A stretch of DNA of 64,000 bases from an uncultured Pseudomonadales bacterium. GTDB lineage: Bacteria > Pseudomonadota > Gammaproteobacteria > Pseudomonadales > Azotimanducaceae. The stretch is taken from positions 2,232,001 through 2,296,000 of the forward strand of contig OY282379.1 in the NCBI GenBank assembly GCA_958295875.1, given 5' to 3'. Shown here in pieces: positions 60,718 to 64,000 of the stretch; position 1 is the first letter of the stretch; each line of letters begins with the position of its first letter. A program made the position numbers and the translations under genes. The notes under the pieces are model-generated. The model made no database searches and was not told where the DNA came from. It saw only the letters and a program-made list of their open reading frames with translations.

Positions 60718-61134
60718 ATGCAGGTTTCCAACTCGGTGCGCCCCACCGAAGAGCAGTTGCGCGCGCTGCTTAAGAGCGACTTCAAGGGCCCCGTCTCCAT
60801 GCTCAACTTGCTCAAGTTCAAGGCGCTCGCCGAGTACGAAGACGGCCGCGCGACGACCTTGACGGGCCGGGCCGCATACCAGCGTTATGGCGAGCAAATG
60901 CGGCGCTTCGTGGAGTCCAAGGGCGGGCGCTTCATTTTCGCCGGCACCGTGAGCCACCTGATGCTTGGGGAAGTCGATGAATTGTGGGACATGGCCGCCA
61001 TCGTCGAATACCCCTCGAAGGAGGCTTTCGTCGAGATCGTCTCGTCGCCGGAAGTGGCCGGCTTCGGCGTGCATCGCACCGCTGGCCTCAAAGGGCAGCT
61101 GCTCATCGCAATCTCGGCCGCCGCCACGCAATAG
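60718..61134 (+). CDS. DUF1330 family protein
   Basis: 138 aa from ATG 60718 with AGAGGAC upstream; earlier in-frame codons are not supported. Small alpha/beta barrel of the DUF1330/ABM-like superfamily: PVSMLNLLKFKALAEYEDG, RYGEQMRRFVESKGGRFIFAG, WDMAAIVEYPSKEAFVEIVSS and a C-terminal AGLKGQLLIAI. Family function unknown, often near catabolic genes. Follows the Rieske gene on the same strand with a 114-bp gap. Confidence 0.85.
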   Translation: MQVSNSVRPTEEQLRALLKSDFKGPVSMLNLLKFKALAEYEDGRATTLTGRAAYQRYGEQMRRFVESKGGRFIFAGTVSHLMLGEVDELWDMAAIVEYPSKEAFVEIVSSPEVAGFGVHRTAGLKGQLLIAISAAATQ

Positions 61135-61182
61135 CACTGGGCCATCTTGGCCCGGCCACGCCACACCGCCGGGCACGTCCCG

Positions 61183-63759
61183 CTAAGCAGAGAAGCGGTA
61201 GCGCAGCTTCACCACCAAGAAGTCGATGATCGGCTCGTCCACGGCCTCGGAGAACAGCCGGCCGAAGCCATCCATCGCCTCATCCTCATAGAGGAAACGG
61301 CTGCCGCGGGTGTACACGACGAACAGGTCCGAAAGCGGGCCGATCTCCCAGCGATAGCGTAGCTGCGCGGTGAGGCGCGAGAGCGAGAAGTCCTCGTTGG
61401 CGGTGCCGGGCGCGAGCACCCGCGAAAGCAACTCGCCGTGGGAGGGGGGCGTGCGGTAGTAGTCCTTGGCCTTCGCCTCGATGCCGGCCCATTGCATGAA
61501 GAAGCGCAGCTGCTGGCGGGCGGTCAAGAAAAAGTCCACGCTGACGCGGGGCTGCGCGTCGCGGGCGCGGAACGTGGCGAAGTCCCGCTCGCCGGTGTGC
61601 AGCAACCAAGCATTGCGCTGCTTGTAGAGGAGGTCGAACTCAAACGAGAGCCTGTCGTTCGGCGTGTAAGTCACTCCGAAATCGAGCCGTGGAGACCACA
61701 CGCCGTCCAACTCCTCTTGGTCCGCCCCGATGGCGGCGCTCCAAGCAAACCGCTTCGCCGAGTCTGTGCCGTAGGAGAGGCGCGCGGACAAAGCGGCGTC
61801 TTTCTTGAACCACCCATTGCCACGGCTGTTGCGGTCATCCCACACGCCTGGGAAGTAGTCCACCTCCAGATGCACTTCAGAGCGGTTTGCCAAGAACAGC
61901 GTGTTGTTGGTGAAGATGCCCACGCGGTTGGCGAAGCCATCCGTGTTGGTTTGGCCATAGAAGAAGATTGAGTTCCGCACTTGGCGAAAATGCTTGGTGT
62001 TGGTTTTCGTCCGGTTCAAGCCGTACTGCAGGTTGACGGCGTCGTTCTGGCGGATGAAGCCCAGGTCGCTCACGTCCAAGCGCTCGTCCAGATAGTCCAT
62101 GCTGAACGAGTGGACGAGGCCGCGCCGTTGCGAGAACCGCATGTCCGTGAACACGCCGTAGCCCGTTTCCTCCGTGTCGCTCATCATGAACTGCGTGTCC
62201 CAACGCAGGCGGCCATCCTTGGAGAGCATGTGCGCGTCGATGCCGTGGGTGGAAGCGCTGCCGTCGGGCAGATCCACCAGCGTGCCCATGTAGCCGATGG
62301 CGCGTCGCCCGGTGCCGCCGGTCTCGAACAGCCCGCGCACCACGCCGAAACTGCGCCCTGCTTCCTGCACCAGCGTCTTTTCGCCGGTGGCCGTGATGTG
62401 GCCGGGCAACTCCACTTCATCCTCAAAGGCCGCCAAGGCGCCAAACCGCAACGGCCCGAGCGCCCCGGCCGCCTTCACGGCGCCCAACAGATCGGTCGGC
62501 TTGCCGCGCTCCACATCCGCCACTTCCACGCCGTCGGGCACGGTGAGATGGCGCGGCGGCCCGCCGATGCGCCGCGTGTTCAGCAGGGTGGTGGGCGTTG
62601 GCGTGAAGTTGGGGGCGGTCGGCCTCGCCCCGCTGCCGCGCCTGGAGGTGTAGCGATTCACGTCTGAACGCGGATTGGTGACGAACACTTCATTGCCTTC
62701 AAGGAAGAACAGGCGCTTCTCTGGAAAGTACGTCTCGAAGGCCGTCAAGTTCACCACGACGTCGTCGGATTCCACGGCGCCGAAGTCTGGATTCAGGGTG
62801 CCGGTGAGCTGCAAGTTGGGCGTGGGGCGCCAAGCAATGTCCACGCCGACACGGTGCTCCTGATCGGCGGCGATGGCATCGTGGAGGGTGGATGCGTAGG
62901 GGAAGAAATCCAGCTGGCGACGGGTGTTGAGGTGCGCGAGGCGCATCGGCTGCAACGCGGACATGAAGCGCCCGCCGCTCTCTGGCAACGGCGGCCAGCC
63001 ATACACTTCATCCAAGTGCGCCACCTTGCGGTCCACCCAAAAGGTGAGCTCGCGCGGCCCCCGGTTTTGGCCTTGGTCGCTCGCGGCCGGCATCGCCATC
63101 ATGGACCACGGCAGGAACATCTCGACGCTCCAGCCATCCTCGCCGCGGGCGCTCGCGCCTTCCCAAGGGCCATCCCACTGCTCGGTGAGGGTGCGCTCCG
63201 GCAGCGCCTTGCCATCCATCACCGAGCCGCCCAAGGCCACGGTGAACCAGTAGCCGTAGAGCCCGACGCCCGATGTGTCCAACGTCAGGCCAAAGCTGTC
63301 GCGGTTCAAGTATTGGTCTCGCGAAGAAAGGCGGGAGACGAGGGTTGCGGGGGGCTGTTCCATCACCGCGGCCACGTAGAGCCCGAGCGGGGTGTAGAGG
63401 AAGCGGTAACTCGTGCGATAGCCGGGCTGCGCCAACGTGTCCGGGTCGATGACGCGCATCGCCTCGCTGGCCGTGGCGAGTTCCCAAGCCTTTTCCACCA
63501 CATGCCCATCGATGGTGATGTCCGCCGCTTCGGCGTAGGTGATGTCGAGGGTTGGCCCGGCGGCCTCGTCGGCCGTCTCTGCGGATGGAGTTTCCGCCGC
63601 GGCCATCAAGCCCACCGAACAGGCGATGAGCATGGCGGCGCCGGTCCGCCAGCGCGCACGCGCGCCGATGGGAACACGCTCGGCGCGTTGCATGGGCGGG
63701 GCGCACGGAGGCTTGGCGCGGCGCAGCGGCCGCGTGGCGTGGAGGGGGAGTTCGGTCAT
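61183..63759 (-). CDS. DUF5916 family protein with N-terminal carbohydrate-binding-like domain, exported
   Basis: 858 aa from ATG 63759; a start at 63693 (MQRAERV) is possible because residues 1-40 are basic and a hydrophobic segment follows at about 43-55 (signal-like). Then a CBM9-like domain (ADITIDGHVVEKAWELATA, WDGPWEGASARGEDGWSVEMFLPWSMM) and a long barrel-type DUF5916 region with PNLQLTGTLNPDFGAVESDD, NLTAFETYFPEKRLFFLEGNEVF and LRYRF. These proteins are predicted outer-membrane, of unknown function, and common in Bacteroidota and some gammaproteobacteria. Confidence 0.87.
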   Translation of the reverse strand: MTELPLHATRPLRRAKPPCAPPMQRAERVPIGARARWRTGAAMLIACSVGLMAAAETPSAETADEAAGPTLDITYAEAADITIDGHVVEKAWELATASEAMRVIDPDTLAQPGYRTSYRFLYTPLGLYVAAVMEQPPATLVSRLSSRDQYLNRDSFGLTLDTSGVGLYGYWFTVALGGSVMDGKALPERTLTEQWDGPWEGASARGEDGWSVEMFLPWSMMAMPAASDQGQNRGPRELTFWVDRKVAHLDEVYGWPPLPESGGRFMSALQPMRLAHLNTRRQLDFFPYASTLHDAIAADQEHRVGVDIAWRPTPNLQLTGTLNPDFGAVESDDVVVNLTAFETYFPEKRLFFLEGNEVFVTNPRSDVNRYTSRRGSGARPTAPNFTPTPTTLLNTRRIGGPPRHLTVPDGVEVADVERGKPTDLLGAVKAAGALGPLRFGALAAFEDEVELPGHITATGEKTLVQEAGRSFGVVRGLFETGGTGRRAIGYMGTLVDLPDGSASTHGIDAHMLSKDGRLRWDTQFMMSDTEETGYGVFTDMRFSQRRGLVHSFSMDYLDERLDVSDLGFIRQNDAVNLQYGLNRTKTNTKHFRQVRNSIFFYGQTNTDGFANRVGIFTNNTLFLANRSEVHLEVDYFPGVWDDRNSRGNGWFKKDAALSARLSYGTDSAKRFAWSAAIGADQEELDGVWSPRLDFGVTYTPNDRLSFEFDLLYKQRNAWLLHTGERDFATFRARDAQPRVSVDFFLTARQQLRFFMQWAGIEAKAKDYYRTPPSHGELLSRVLAPGTANEDFSLSRLTAQLRYRWEIGPLSDLFVVYTRGSRFLYEDEAMDGFGRLFSEAVDEPIIDFLVVKLRYRFSA

Positions 63760-63884
63760 GGGCGTGTGCGGGTTAGCTTAGCACAGCGCCGGAAAGGGCC
63801 GCCGGAGGCTTGCGGCGGGCGCGTTGCATCGGCGCAGGCGCCAAGTTGTCCGCCAAGCGCTTGCCGGCCCGGCGGGAAACGCCC

Positions 63885-63998
63885 TCAAGCCTCGCTGGAG
63901 AGAAACGCCCTCAGCTGATCGGACAACGCTTTGCAGGCGCTTTGCCGCACCCGCGCGATGATCGGAATGGGCACCACCAGCGCGGGAATGAAGCTCGT
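63885..63998 (-). CDS. C-terminal end of an unidentified gene (cut by window edge)
   Basis: The reverse strand is open from the window edge to TGA at 63885-63887, giving 37 residues: hydrophobic FIPALVVPIPIIARVRQS, then a polar tail ending RAFLSSEA. The hydrophobic stretch could be the last membrane helix of an integral protein. Too short to name. The 125-bp gap to the DUF5916 gene holds nothing else. Confidence 0.4.
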   Translation of the reverse strand, partial: TSFIPALVVPIPIIARVRQSACKALSDQLRAFLSSEA

Positions 63999-64000
63999 GC

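Noticed and set aside
1-64000. tRNA or rRNA genes
   Set aside because: No cloverleaf with a T-arm consensus GGTTCRANNCC in suitable context and no conserved rRNA words were seen; every large gap was inspected by eye only.

Overview
The window is GC-rich chromosomal DNA from a heterotrophic proteobacterium. A gammaproteobacterium, possibly marine or host-associated, is my best inference. The support is a TonB-dependent receptor, a DUF5916 outer-membrane-type protein, a predicted periplasmic M16 protease, a BCCT osmolyte transporter, a complete Opp operon, and many small-molecule catabolic families: amidohydrolases, phytanoyl-CoA-type dioxygenases, LLM/F420-type oxidoreductases, cyclases, a Rieske oxygenase, a GMC dehydrogenase, MaoC and thiolase. 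Coding density is high and many neighbours overlap by 4 bases (GTGA or ATGA), so translational coupling is common. I found no rRNA, tRNA or CRISPR.

Layout. 0-9.7 kb: ComF fragment, cyclase, two-subunit GMC dehydrogenase, methyltransferase, metallophosphoesterase, two amidohydrolases, MFS exporter. 9.7-15.3 kb: tandemly duplicated PhyH-type oxygenases, pyridoxamine-oxidase-like protein, then a thiolase / DUF35 OB-fold pair divergent from a MaoC hydratase. 15.4-20.8 kb: a five-gene minus-strand operon (amidohydrolase, PhyH oxygenase, a 68-aa NHLP/nitrile-hydratase-leader-like peptide, FAD-linked oxidase, amidase). 21.1-22.8 kb: ATPase plus DUF4276/TOPRIM-like pair, probably defence. 22.9-25.5 kb: cyclase and GPH-type symporter.

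25.5-33.7 kb is an accessory (defence) region. It holds a PIN-domain toxin overlapping a single-chain type ISP-like restriction-modification enzyme whose C-terminus looks like an antitoxin tail, an IS481-like insertion sequence abutting the start of that enzyme, and two adjacent PD-(D/E)XK-type proteins. 34.1-43.8 kb: enoyl-CoA hydratase, LLM oxidoreductase, then a tightly coupled VWA-Opp transporter operon whose OppC carries a fibronectin-III-like insertion. 44-48.8 kb: BCCT transporter, small monooxygenase, two tandem LLM oxidoreductases.

48.9-52.4 kb is a second accessory region of visibly lower GC. It has an HsdR-N-like nuclease and, convergent to it, an overlapping three-gene cassette (TIGR04255-like protein plus two unknowns). 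It is bounded by inverted copies of a roughly 26-bp sequence that also occurs next to the first accessory region. 52.4-64 kb: M16 protease, TonB receptor, LLM monooxygenase, Rieske oxygenase, DUF1330 protein, DUF5916 protein and a gene end cut by the window edge. Three intergenic stretches (33.9, 45.9 and 59 kb) are filled with irregular copies of GTGCCTGTCCC. The best candidates for something undescribed are the 48.9-52.4 kb inverted-repeat-bounded cassette and the toxin / antitoxin-tailed restriction enzyme locus.
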